Source: Clostridiaceae bacterium (lineage in GTDB: Bacteria; Bacillota; Clostridia; Oscillospirales; Acutalibacteraceae). Taken from it: a stretch of DNA of 8,322 nt. The stretch spans positions 1 through 8,322 of the forward strand of contig CAJGCA010000068.1 in the NCBI GenBank assembly GCA_904501705.1, written 5' to 3'. Below the pieces are notes generated by a model, which was not told the DNA's origin, did no database searches, and saw only the letters and a program-made list of their open reading frames with translations. The stretch's first letter is position 1, and each line of letters opens with the position of its first letter. Both the position numbers and the translations under genes were made by a program. This document shows positions 1 through 6,094 of this stretch, one piece after another.

Positions 1-1097
1 CCCAAGCCCCACCGGAAGAAATCTCCCCGAGCACAGCAGTAGATCTCGTTGATGAGTTTCCCGTCCGCACCGGGGCCGTAGTAGCAGCCCCACAGGCGGT
101 TGCCCGATTCGCAGACAAAATCCATTTTCGGGATAAACCGCTCCACCACGATCTCCTTGCCCGTGGTGTTCTGCGCCACCGTTAGCGTGGTTACGGTAGT
201 GGTGCCTTCTACAACGATAGCCTTTCCGGTTCCCGCCACGTTGTCTGTGCGGTCAAAGGTCTTGACGACCACATGTGCGCCGTCCTTAATGCCCTCTTGG
301 TTTGAGTACAAGCCTCTGAAGTCCAGCGTGTCACCCTCTCTCAGTTCTCGCACAAACCTCAGTTGCTTGATTACGCCCAGCATACCATACCGAGAGTCCA
401 CCGTCAGCTTGACGTAGGCGGCGATCTTGTACCACTGACCGTCCTCCTCGTTGTACCTGTACAGACCGTCCGCCTCTCCGAGCTTCTGCCACAACCGTCC
501 GTTTACCGTCTTCAGCTTCTCACCATCGGCATCCGTGTACATTCCCGCCTCGGCATCGTACATAAACAAAGGCGCAGACGTCTGGGTATATTGAGGATCT
601 ACACCGTCATAATCGCACATGGTCATGGTGGCCACAGCATCCGACGTATCCGCGCCATGACCCCGGAAACCATCCTCGATCCTTCCGGCATCTGTAACGT
701 CCGCCGTGTTCACGTAGATCATATCCGGCAACACAATGATGTACGCGCCCATAGCGATCAGCTGCTTGTCTCCGCTCGCTACGTATCCAAGCGGAGACAG
801 ATCAACCTGAGCCACGAGCCCTATCCACAGCGTGCTGCCGTCGATAAACACCGCCTGATAATTCCCAAGACCCCCGGCGGCACGGATGGTAATATGTCTC
901 GGATCCTTTGCCCCCTCGAACAGGGGCACTCCCCTCTTCTTACGCACCGACATCACCGGCGCGTCATCGGAGGATAGATTCTGCATGTCGAAAAACTCCC
1001 CGTCCCCGATTCTCAGCTTTCGGTTGAGCCCGTAAAAGCTGTCGGTCACGGCAGAGCTTGTCTTCTCTGCGTACATTTGCGGTAAAAACAGCGGCAT
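1..1097 (-). CDS. Large phage structural protein, probable tail-hub or plug (P22 gp10 position), partial
   Basis: This reading frame runs from an ATG at 1097 to the left edge without a stop, giving 365 residues; the C-terminus is outside the window. AAGGAGGG at 1101-1108 overlaps the stop codon of the preceding gene and fixes the start. The N-terminal part reads FYGLNRKLRIGDGEFFDMQN followed by PVMSVRKKRG, which I recognise from memory as typical of a family of uncharacterised Firmicutes phage proteins. Residues 327-338 (FVCESGNRLWGC) are followed by NEIYCCARGDFFRW, a pattern that also occurs in beta-propeller-like phage proteins. No signal peptide, membrane segment or catalytic motif is visible. 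The gene directly follows the connector, where P22 has its gp10 plug. The propeller and plug role is inference from position and from this one motif; 'phage structural protein of unknown function' is the safe reading. Confidence 0.7.
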   Translation of the reverse strand, partial: MPLFLPQMYAEKTSSAVTDSFYGLNRKLRIGDGEFFDMQNLSSDDAPVMSVRKKRGVPLFEGAKDPRHITIRAAGGLGNYQAVFIDGSTLWIGLVAQVDLSPLGYVASGDKQLIAMGAYIIVLPDMIYVNTADVTDAGRIEDGFRGHGADTSDAVATMTMCDYDGVDPQYTQTSAPLFMYDAEAGMYTDADGEKLKTVNGRLWQKLGEADGLYRYNEEDGQWYKIAAYVKLTVDSRYGMLGVIKQLRFVRELREGDTLDFRGLYSNQEGIKDGAHVVVKTFDRTDNVAGTGKAIVVEGTTTVTTLTVAQNTTGKEIVVERFIPKMDFVCESGNRLWGCYYGPGADGKLINEIYCCARGDFFRWGL

Positions 1098-1106
1098 ATA
1101 CCCTCC

Positions 1107-1478
1107 TTACCAGTACCTCATGTTGGGGATCGCCTTTTGCCGATGCTCCCGGAAATACTTGTTCTTATAGTCGTTGACTACCCCGTTGTACAGCGCGGCA
1201 CAGCTCGCGTACTTCTCGATCTCGCGGGTGGCGCGGTAGATCTCTGCCTCCAGGTAGTGGAGGTAGGCCTCGTCGTAGGGCGGAGGGATCAACAGCTCCC
1301 GCTCTCCGTCTCCCTCCCCGTATGGGATAAACGCGGCCATAGGCGCGCCCTCACGTTGAGAAATGATTTGATCGAACACGTACTGATCCACCCGTGTCAG
1401 CCAAGCCCTCTTGGTTGCCTCGTCTATGGCGTTCTCGCGCAGGCCGTCCACCTGTGCGATGGCTTCGTTTAGTTTCAT
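1107..1478 (-). CDS. Head-tail connector-like (adaptor) protein
   Basis: This 123-residue protein is mostly acidic and helical. It starts MKLNEAIAQVDGLRENAIDE and has a central ELLIPPPYDEAYLHYLEAEI segment, then a helical stretch ending YKNKYFREH. The pattern of an N-terminal helix, a PPPYD.AYLHYL core and a C-terminal helix is what I expect of small head-completion or connector proteins in Firmicutes phages, which join the portal ring to the tail. The position two genes after the major capsid gene supports this and matches P22 gp4. AAGGAGG at 1484-1490, five bases before the ATG, is a strong ribosome binding site. The TAA stop overlaps the ribosome binding site of the next gene, so the two are probably translated together. 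Assignment rests on length, sequence pattern and synteny; no catalytic motif is expected or seen. Confidence 0.7.
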   Translation of the reverse strand: MKLNEAIAQVDGLRENAIDEATKRAWLTRVDQYVFDQIISQREGAPMAAFIPYGEGDGERELLIPPPYDEAYLHYLEAEIYRATREIEKYASCAALYNGVVNDYKNKYFREHRQKAIPNMRYW

Positions 1479-1496
1479 TTTGTCCTCCTTGGCAAA

Positions 1497-1528
1497 GAGG
1501 GGGCAGAGGCCTCCACCTCCGCCCCCTC
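1497..1528 (-). terminator. Strong intergenic hairpin without a good U-tract (attenuator or mRNA-stabilising stem)
   Basis: Arms at 1497-1509 and 1516-1528 form a 13-base-pair stem with one G-U pair and a six-base loop. On the minus-strand transcript the stem follows the stop of the 87-residue gene by six bases and is followed by UUUGCC, a poor U-tract. It lies just ahead of the connector ribosome binding site. It could weaken readthrough from the capsid genes into the connector and tail genes, or protect the 3' end of capsid mRNA. Efficient intrinsic termination looks unlikely. Confidence 0.55.
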
Positions 1529-1534
1529 CGTGAA

Positions 1535-1798
1535 TTATCGCTGGGAGTATGCGCCGCTCTTCTCGGCGTTCTCGTTCATGGCGGCCTCCAGAGCCTCCTT
1601 ACGGGCGTCTCTCTCCTTGGCCATGCGATTCTTTCTGCGGAATTCCTCCGCAAACTTGGGCTCGACACGGTTGGTCTCGCCGCGCACCACCTGAATGCTG
1701 TCGTCGTTGACGGTCAGGATCATGTACTTGTCCTTCCGGTCCAGGGGATTCAGGGGTACGTCGATCTCAACGAGATCGGGTTTCTTCGTTTCAGCCAT
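1535..1798 (-). CDS. Small protein encoded directly after the major capsid gene, function unknown
   Basis: This 87-residue, highly charged protein starts MAETKKPDLVEIDVPLNP. Residues 24-38 (KYMILTVNDDSIQVV) look like two short beta strands, followed by RGETNRVEPKFAEEFRRK and a strongly charged helical tail rich in Glu, Arg and Lys. Small proteins of this kind, with a 'KD..V.VNG....I.RG..V.VP..VAEV' type pattern, are common just downstream of the capsid gene in Firmicutes phages, and this one fits loosely. I do not know their function; a head accessory or decoration role is a guess. AAGGAG at 1805-1810 lies six bases before the ATG, and the gene begins 19 bases after the capsid stop, so it should be co-expressed with the capsid protein. 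Confidence 0.75.
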   Translation of the reverse strand: MAETKKPDLVEIDVPLNPLDRKDKYMILTVNDDSIQVVRGETNRVEPKFAEEFRRKNRMAKERDARKEALEAAMNENAEKSGAYSQR

Positions 1799-1817
1799 AT
1801 TAGGCTCCTTTCAAAAA

Positions 1818-2873
1818 TTAGTTTGCGGCGACCTTGGCGGACTTGGAGGACACGCACATCAGGTCGTAGATTGCCAGATCATCCTTGACGGCGGCACCGT
1901 TCCACAGTTTCCAACCAATGGAGCAACGCTGGTCCAAAGGGTCAGCCGTACCGGCAGAGCCGGGAGTCTTGACGATGACCTTCACGCCCTGACCGTCCAG
2001 ATCCAGCACGGAGTAGGCGTCCGCACCGAAGAACATGCAGTGGTAGACACCAAGACCGTTTGCCTCGCCGCTCTTCTTGGTGATGGCGGCAATGGAGGTC
2101 TCCACGAAGCGGACACCCTCCACGCGGCCCACCTCACCGTTCTCGAACTTGTCGGCGTTCTCCGCCTTGTTCCACTCCTTCCACTCGGGATCGCGGCGCA
2201 GGTCGGTCATGACGTCAGGGTGTACGATGGCCACGTAGTCGCCGTCGATGGCGGGCTCAATGTCGTTAGCCTTCAGGCGGTTGGCCATCTTGCGGACCTC
2301 CTCCACGGTCAGCTTACAGGTTGCGTCCAGCGCGCTGATGGACTCGACCTCGGTGCCGCCGGACTTGGAAGCGTAGGCTGCCTGAGCACCCGCAACCAGC
2401 TCGTCACGAATCAGGATGTCCTTGGTCTTGGCGGACTGGTATGCCTGAGGCTGTCTGACCTCCTTCATGAGGCGGTGGATGGCGGTCTGGGTAGCCACGT
2501 CGGTGAACATGACCCAGTCGCCGTACTGCTCGATCTCGGCGGTAAATGCCGTGATGGTGAACTTGCTGGGGTTGGGGGTATAACCCTCGGTCAGAGGATT
2601 CTTGATGGGATCCAGATGATGCTTCTTGAAAAAGCGTACGCCGGTACCGCTGTTCATGGGCACGTTGACCTTGCTGCCCCACTTGGCAAATACCAGTTTG
2701 GCCTCGTGCATCCGCACAAAATCCTCGTCGTTGATCTTGCCAAACTCGGGGTCCACGTTGGAGGAGGTGCTGGTCACCATGTTTTCTGCCGCATTGGAGG
2801 GCACGACAGTGCCCGCAAACAGCTGGAGACCGAACACGATCTCCTCAATTACGAAATTGGTCTTGAAATTCAT
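1818..2873 (-). CDS. Major capsid protein, N4-gp56 family, with a probable Prp-cleaved N-terminal propeptide
   Basis: This 351-residue protein forms the phage head shell. Recognisable stretches in order are LTEGYTPNP (94-102), YVAIVHPDVMTDLRRD (213-228), GEVGRVEGVRFVETS (246-260) and DPLDQRCSIGWKLW (311-324); these are typical of the N4-gp56-type major capsid family as I know it. The N-terminus is unusual: residues 15-20 read GLQLFA, close to the LQFFA site where Prp cuts L27. Cleavage between F19 and A20 would remove a 19-residue propeptide. The gene follows the scaffold gene by 34 bases, with AAGGAG at 2883-2888 nine bases before the ATG. That ribosome binding site lies in a small possible hairpin. 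The family call is firm; cleavage is inferred from the motif and the neighbouring protease gene. Confidence 0.93.
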   Translation of the reverse strand: MNFKTNFVIEEIVFGLQLFAGTVVPSNAAENMVTSTSSNVDPEFGKINDEDFVRMHEAKLVFAKWGSKVNVPMNSGTGVRFFKKHHLDPIKNPLTEGYTPNPSKFTITAFTAEIEQYGDWVMFTDVATQTAIHRLMKEVRQPQAYQSAKTKDILIRDELVAGAQAAYASKSGGTEVESISALDATCKLTVEEVRKMANRLKANDIEPAIDGDYVAIVHPDVMTDLRRDPEWKEWNKAENADKFENGEVGRVEGVRFVETSIAAITKKSGEANGLGVYHCMFFGADAYSVLDLDGQGVKVIVKTPGSAGTADPLDQRCSIGWKLWNGAAVKDDLAIYDLMCVSSKSAKVAAN

Positions 2874-2882
2874 ATTATTTTT

Positions 2883-2899
2883 CTCCTTCTGCGGAGGAG
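2883..2899 (-). promoter_or_regulatory. Small hairpin covering the capsid ribosome binding site
   Basis: CTCCT (2883-2887 on the plus strand) and AGGAG (2895-2899) are complementary with a seven-base loop. On the mRNA this pairs the Shine-Dalgarno sequence of the major capsid gene with a CUCCU just after the scaffold stop. The five-pair stem is weak, so any control of translation would be mild and could be relieved by ribosomes finishing the scaffold gene. Confidence 0.35.
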
Positions 2900-2907
2900 T
2901 GTGTTGT

Positions 2908-3768
2908 TTACAGATATTTCTTCTCGGCAGCTCTCAGCTGCTCCTTGGTCATGGACTTGTAGTCCGTGCTCAGCGTACCCGATCCGGGCGCGGCTCCTCC
3001 CGCTCCCTCTCGGGGTCTGCTTCCGTTGGCGCGGTACTCGGCCAATGCCTCCTCCCTTGCCTGCGCCTTCGCGGCCTCGATGGCCGAAGCGGACAGGGTA
3101 GTGTGAAAGGCGGCCTCGTAGGCGGTACGCATGTCAATACCCGCGTCCACCATGGCCTTGAAGGCGGGGTTTTTGCTGGCCTCGCCCCGATCAAAATCAG
3201 GGTAAGCGGCCTTGACAGCCTCCTCCTCCTTGCTCATGCGCGCGAACTCCTCGGCGCGTACTCGCTGGTCAGCATCTCGCTTGAGACGGTCTCTCTCGGT
3301 CTCAATGCCAAGATATTTGGCGGCGACCTCCTCGCTCGTGCCCAGCTCCTTTGCTTTCGCCTTGACCCGCGCAGGGTCGTTCAGCGCGGCACGAAGAACC
3401 GCCTGTGGATCGTTGGCGTCCACACCGTAGTACTTAGCCAACGCCTCCAGGTCTCCCTGCATCGCATCCAGCGTGCCCGCCTTATCCACCGAGCCCTTGT
3501 AGCGAGCCTCAGCGGACTTGTGGTGCATCAAACCGTGCTTCTTGAGGAAGGCCTTGCGGTCGTCCTGTGACATTTTCGCGTAGAAATCGCTGTCGTCGGT
3601 CGTGGTGCCGCCGTCGGCCTGCACAGCTCCCTCGGGTGCTTCGCTTCCGCCATCGGCCGAGCCTGTATCGCCGCCGCCGCCGTCGCCTCCCGAACCCTCC
3701 GCAAAAAACTGGAGTCCGAGGCGGAGCAGGCGCTCACGCTCCCACATGTTGTTGTCGATCAGTTGCAT
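2908..3768 (-). CDS. Capsid scaffolding protein with a probable Prp cleavage site
   Basis: With the start at 3768 the protein has 286 residues. Scaffolds guide assembly of the procapsid and then leave or are degraded. The features fit: a short leader, a Gly/Asp/Ser-rich linker (about 24-60), a charged, mainly helical, coiled-coil-prone body, and a basic C-terminus (KEQLRAAEKKYL) like the capsid-binding tails of other scaffolds. Residues 18-23 read GLQFFA, nearly identical to the L27 Prp site; a cut between F22 and A23 would remove 22 residues. I chose the ATG at 3768 because AGGAGG at 3776-3781 lies seven bases before it. An in-frame ATG at 3801, eleven codons upstream, has no visible ribosome binding site. 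It lies between the protease and capsid genes. Sequence similarity among scaffolds is low, so the call rests on composition and position. Confidence 0.85.
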   Translation of the reverse strand: MQLIDNNMWERERLLRLGLQFFAEGSGGDGGGGDTGSADGGSEAPEGAVQADGGTTTDDSDFYAKMSQDDRKAFLKKHGLMHHKSAEARYKGSVDKAGTLDAMQGDLEALAKYYGVDANDPQAVLRAALNDPARVKAKAKELGTSEEVAAKYLGIETERDRLKRDADQRVRAEEFARMSKEEEAVKAAYPDFDRGEASKNPAFKAMVDAGIDMRTAYEAAFHTTLSASAIEAAKAQAREEALAEYRANGSRPREGAGGAAPGSGTLSTDYKSMTKEQLRAAEKKYL

Positions 3769-3775
3769 CTTGCAA

Positions 3776-3783
3776 CCTCCTTT
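3776..3783 (-). promoter_or_regulatory. Ribosome binding site that fixes the scaffold start
   Basis: The minus-strand sequence GAAAGGAGGT lies just before the ATG at 3768 with ideal spacing. It is inside the longer reading frame that opens at 3801, so it argues that translation begins at the internal ATG and that the eleven upstream codons are not translated. Confidence 0.75.
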
Positions 3784-3785
3784 CG

Positions 3786-3831
3786 CCCGTATCGTGGGCA
3801 TCCGAGATTTTGTTGTTGACCCGTATCGTGG
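3786..3831. repeat. 12-bp direct repeat between the protease and scaffold genes
   Basis: CCCGTATCGTGG occurs at 3786-3797 and again at 3820-3831, exactly 34 bases apart, and a shorter CCGTAT follows at 3837-3842. The copies sit in the longest gap within this operon. They might bind a protein or arise from slippage; no function is evident. One copy overlaps the unused upstream start codon of the scaffold frame. Confidence 0.7.
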
Positions 3832-3845
3832 ATCAGCCGTATATG

Positions 3846-3866
3846 TGTACCTCTTACGAGGTTACC
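3846..3866 (-). other. Hairpin with a GUAA tetraloop at the stop codon of the protease gene
   Basis: On the minus-strand transcript CCTC-GTAA-GAGG folds into a four-pair stem with a GNRA-type tetraloop, extended by GTA/TAC after a one-base bulge. The TAA stop codon of the protease gene lies in the loop. There is no U-tract, so it is not a terminator. It may be incidental or may affect mRNA processing between the protease and the scaffold. Confidence 0.3.
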
Positions 3867-4186
3867 TCCGTCACTTTGACCGCCAGAGGGTACTCCTTGG
3901 CGATCTTTCGGAGCCCGCACAGGACAGGCTCCATGTAGTGTTCGACGCGTTTACTCGTCTTGTCGTCGATGCAGTAGGCGTCTACATCAGCGTGACCGGG
4001 CTTGCACACCATGTGTCCCTCCACGATCCGTCCCTCCGGAATAGCCGCCACAGCCTCGCATAGACCATACATCAGCGACGACACCGACGCACAGACCACG
4101 TCTTGACCGAGATTAGCCGTCATGGCGTGCCCGAAGACCTCAAGCCGCAGGTGTCTGCGCTCTTTTGTATAGTTGATCTCGATCAT
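3854..4186 (-). CDS. prp: Prp-type cysteine protease, probable phage head-maturation protease
   Basis: This 110-residue protein matches the length of Prp, the cysteine protease that removes the N-terminal extension of ribosomal protein L27 in Firmicutes. The signature is clear: FGHA with H20, then GQDVVCASVS with C32. The twelve-residue spacing equals that of the catalytic His22 and Cys34 of Staphylococcus aureus Prp. It sits between portal and scaffold, the usual place of a phage prohead protease, and both following gene products carry Prp-like sites near their N-termini. I infer that it cuts scaffold and major capsid protein; it might also act on host L27. The gene begins six bases after the portal stop without a good ribosome binding site, so it is probably translated by coupling to portal at a modest level, as suits an enzyme beside abundant structural proteins. 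The family call is strong and the substrates are inferred. Confidence 0.9.
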   Translation of the reverse strand: MIEINYTKERRHLRLEVFGHAMTANLGQDVVCASVSSLMYGLCEAVAAIPEGRIVEGHMVCKPGHADVDAYCIDDKTSKRVEHYMEPVLCGLRKIAKEYPLAVKVTEVTS

Positions 4187-4192
4187 AAGCTA

Positions 4193-6094
4193 TCACGTAG
4201 GCGATGCCGCCTGCGCTGCCCCCTCTCTCGCGCTCTCCACGCCGTTGGCCTCTCGGCTCAGGTTGGGTACAGCCGCCCCCGCCTGCGCTGTAGACTGCTC
4301 ACCGAGGTACTGCGACACCAGCACCTGCGCCTGCTCTCTCATATTGCTCTCCACACCGTCGGCGGCATTCAGCTCGTCGATGGCGGCGGCGTAGCTCATG
4401 ATCACCTCGGCCACGGCCTCCTTCACCTCCCGCTCGTTGCGGTTCTGCTTCAACAGCTGGATCAGCTCCTGTTTGCCCTCAAAGTCCATCATGGACAGAC
4501 AGGCGATGGTCTGCGTAGCGCGGCTTGGGTCGAAGAATCCCGCATTGAAGAACGACAGGATCAGCTCGTTGTGACTCATGCGGGTGTACTCGCTGTTCTT
4601 CTCGGTGGTCAGCTCCAGGTCAAACTCAACGGGATCTCCGCTCTTACTCGTCAATCCCTTGTTGTTCACGGCCACGTAGGCGGTCTGACCCGTCGCCTCG
4701 TCCATCACGCGGAAGTAGTGATCGTCGGTGTAGAACTGCCGCATGAGCTCGATCTCCATGGCGACCAGCTCCTCAAAGGCTCGGAAGGATTCTCGGTTGG
4801 CGTCTCGTCCCGTCTTGCCTTGGTTCTGGTCCAGAATGGCCAAGCCCGAAGCAGCCGTCACGCCGCCCGGTGCGGATCCCGTGGCCACGTCGCGGGTGTT
4901 GGTGTTGACGTTGAGAGTCTCCACGAGTCGATCATGCAGGGAGATGGCGTTGCCGTCAACTTGGGGCATCTCCATGGGCTTGATATTCTCCAGATCTCCG
5001 GACACCTTGACGATGCGCTTGCCGGTGTCCAGGAAGTCCTCCTCGTTGAGCCCCGCGCCCTCTTTCTCGAAGTAACGAGGTCTGCAAGCCCACAGCGTCT
5101 TCTCCATGATGGCTTTGCCCAGAATATCGATAAATGCCTGGGTGTTGGCGCCGACCGATATCTTGCCGAATCCGATAGCCATACCCTCCAGCGGATAGAG
5201 CACGTCAAAAATGAAGGGGTACTTGCCGTGATCGTATAGACCGCGCTCGGACAGCTCCGCCTCGTTCTCGGTGGCGTACAGGATCTGCTCGCCCACGAAC
5301 TGGCAGAAATGCAGAACCACTCGCCCGTCCTCGCCTCGCTTTTTGTAGTACCAGTCCACCACGTCCACTTTGTCCTTGGTAGCGTTAATGGGGTTTTCGG
5401 TGTGCCGCTGATAGTCGATCTCCTCGGTGGTGATGTCCCTCTCATTGACCTTGGGATACATCCGCTTCACGTCCTCCGCGTTTCGGCGGTGCACGTAGAA
5501 CACGTCGGAGGAATCCTGAATGTCCTCCACCTCCACGTCCCAGTAGAGGTTCAGGAGCTTCACCTTTTTCACGGCCAGATCTCCCCGACCGCCCGCCTTG
5601 TCCTTGTCCCAGCACACCGTGTACACACCCCAGCCTTGGATGCCCTTGCACCACATGACACGGTCGTAGACCCTCTCCAGCCCGATCCGCTGATGCAGAG
5701 CAGGCAGGATCAGCTTGATCTTGTAGGCCTCCTCCTCGTCATCGGGCGACCGCGCCAGCACGTTTGCTCGGGGATAGTTGTCCATGGCGTCGGCGTGGAA
5801 ATTCTGCACAGAATTGAACACGTACGCGGTGACAGGCTCGACCTCTTCCCCCATGACCCGCTCGGGCTGGATGGAGTCGCCCTCGAATTCAGGGCTTCCG
5901 ACCTTCTTTCCGGAGCGAAGGTACATCATGTGGCGGCGGCGGTACCATTGCTCGTTGAGCTTGATCTCCTCGTTGATTCCCGCCTTGGCGGCTTTGTATC
6001 CATCCAGCTTCTTCCGCGCCCGCTCGATCTCGTCCTTGCCGACGCGCTTACCCCCGGACGTTTGGGGTTTTGCCGTTTTCTTGTCGTCCGTCAT
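4193..6094 (-). CDS. Portal protein (P22-like large portal)
   Basis: The 633-residue portal forms the ring at one head vertex through which DNA enters and leaves. Its length is near that of P22-type portals (P22 gp1 has 725) and larger than the HK97/SPP1 type. Features include a charged N-terminal region (1-45), a core with WCKGIQGWGVYTVCWD (148-163) where DNA-phage portals show an aromatic-rich strand, and TGSAPGGVTAASGLAILDQN (405-424), a motif I associate with this portal family. A helical segment follows, and the C-terminal tail (about 580-633) is rich in Ala, Glu and Gln, possibly the barrel or a disordered tail. Its ATG at 6094 overlaps the terminase stop (ATGA) and AGGAG at 6102-6106 lies seven bases upstream, so the two genes are translationally coupled. 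Confidence 0.92.
   Translation of the reverse strand: MTDDKKTAKPQTSGGKRVGKDEIERARKKLDGYKAAKAGINEEIKLNEQWYRRRHMMYLRSGKKVGSPEFEGDSIQPERVMGEEVEPVTAYVFNSVQNFHADAMDNYPRANVLARSPDDEEEAYKIKLILPALHQRIGLERVYDRVMWCKGIQGWGVYTVCWDKDKAGGRGDLAVKKVKLLNLYWDVEVEDIQDSSDVFYVHRRNAEDVKRMYPKVNERDITTEEIDYQRHTENPINATKDKVDVVDWYYKKRGEDGRVVLHFCQFVGEQILYATENEAELSERGLYDHGKYPFIFDVLYPLEGMAIGFGKISVGANTQAFIDILGKAIMEKTLWACRPRYFEKEGAGLNEEDFLDTGKRIVKVSGDLENIKPMEMPQVDGNAISLHDRLVETLNVNTNTRDVATGSAPGGVTAASGLAILDQNQGKTGRDANRESFRAFEELVAMEIELMRQFYTDDHYFRVMDEATGQTAYVAVNNKGLTSKSGDPVEFDLELTTEKNSEYTRMSHNELILSFFNAGFFDPSRATQTIACLSMMDFEGKQELIQLLKQNRNEREVKEAVAEVIMSYAAAIDELNAADGVESNMREQAQVLVSQYLGEQSTAQAGAAVPNLSREANGVESAREGAAQAASPT

Noticed and set aside
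363..977. Plus-strand frame opposite the left-edge gene
   Set aside because: The minus-strand frame is open over the full 1097 bases, has a strong ribosome binding site and family-like motifs, so the plus-strand frame is a shadow.
1695..3101. Long plus-strand open frame (468 codons) opposite the capsid and scaffold genes
   Set aside because: It lies antisense to two clearly recognisable genes, has no convincing ribosome binding site and reads as a Leu/Gly/His-rich product typical of the complement of GC-rich coding DNA.
3786..3831. Direct repeats as a CRISPR array
   Set aside because: There are only two 12-bp copies with one spacer-length gap and no cas genes, far from a CRISPR array.
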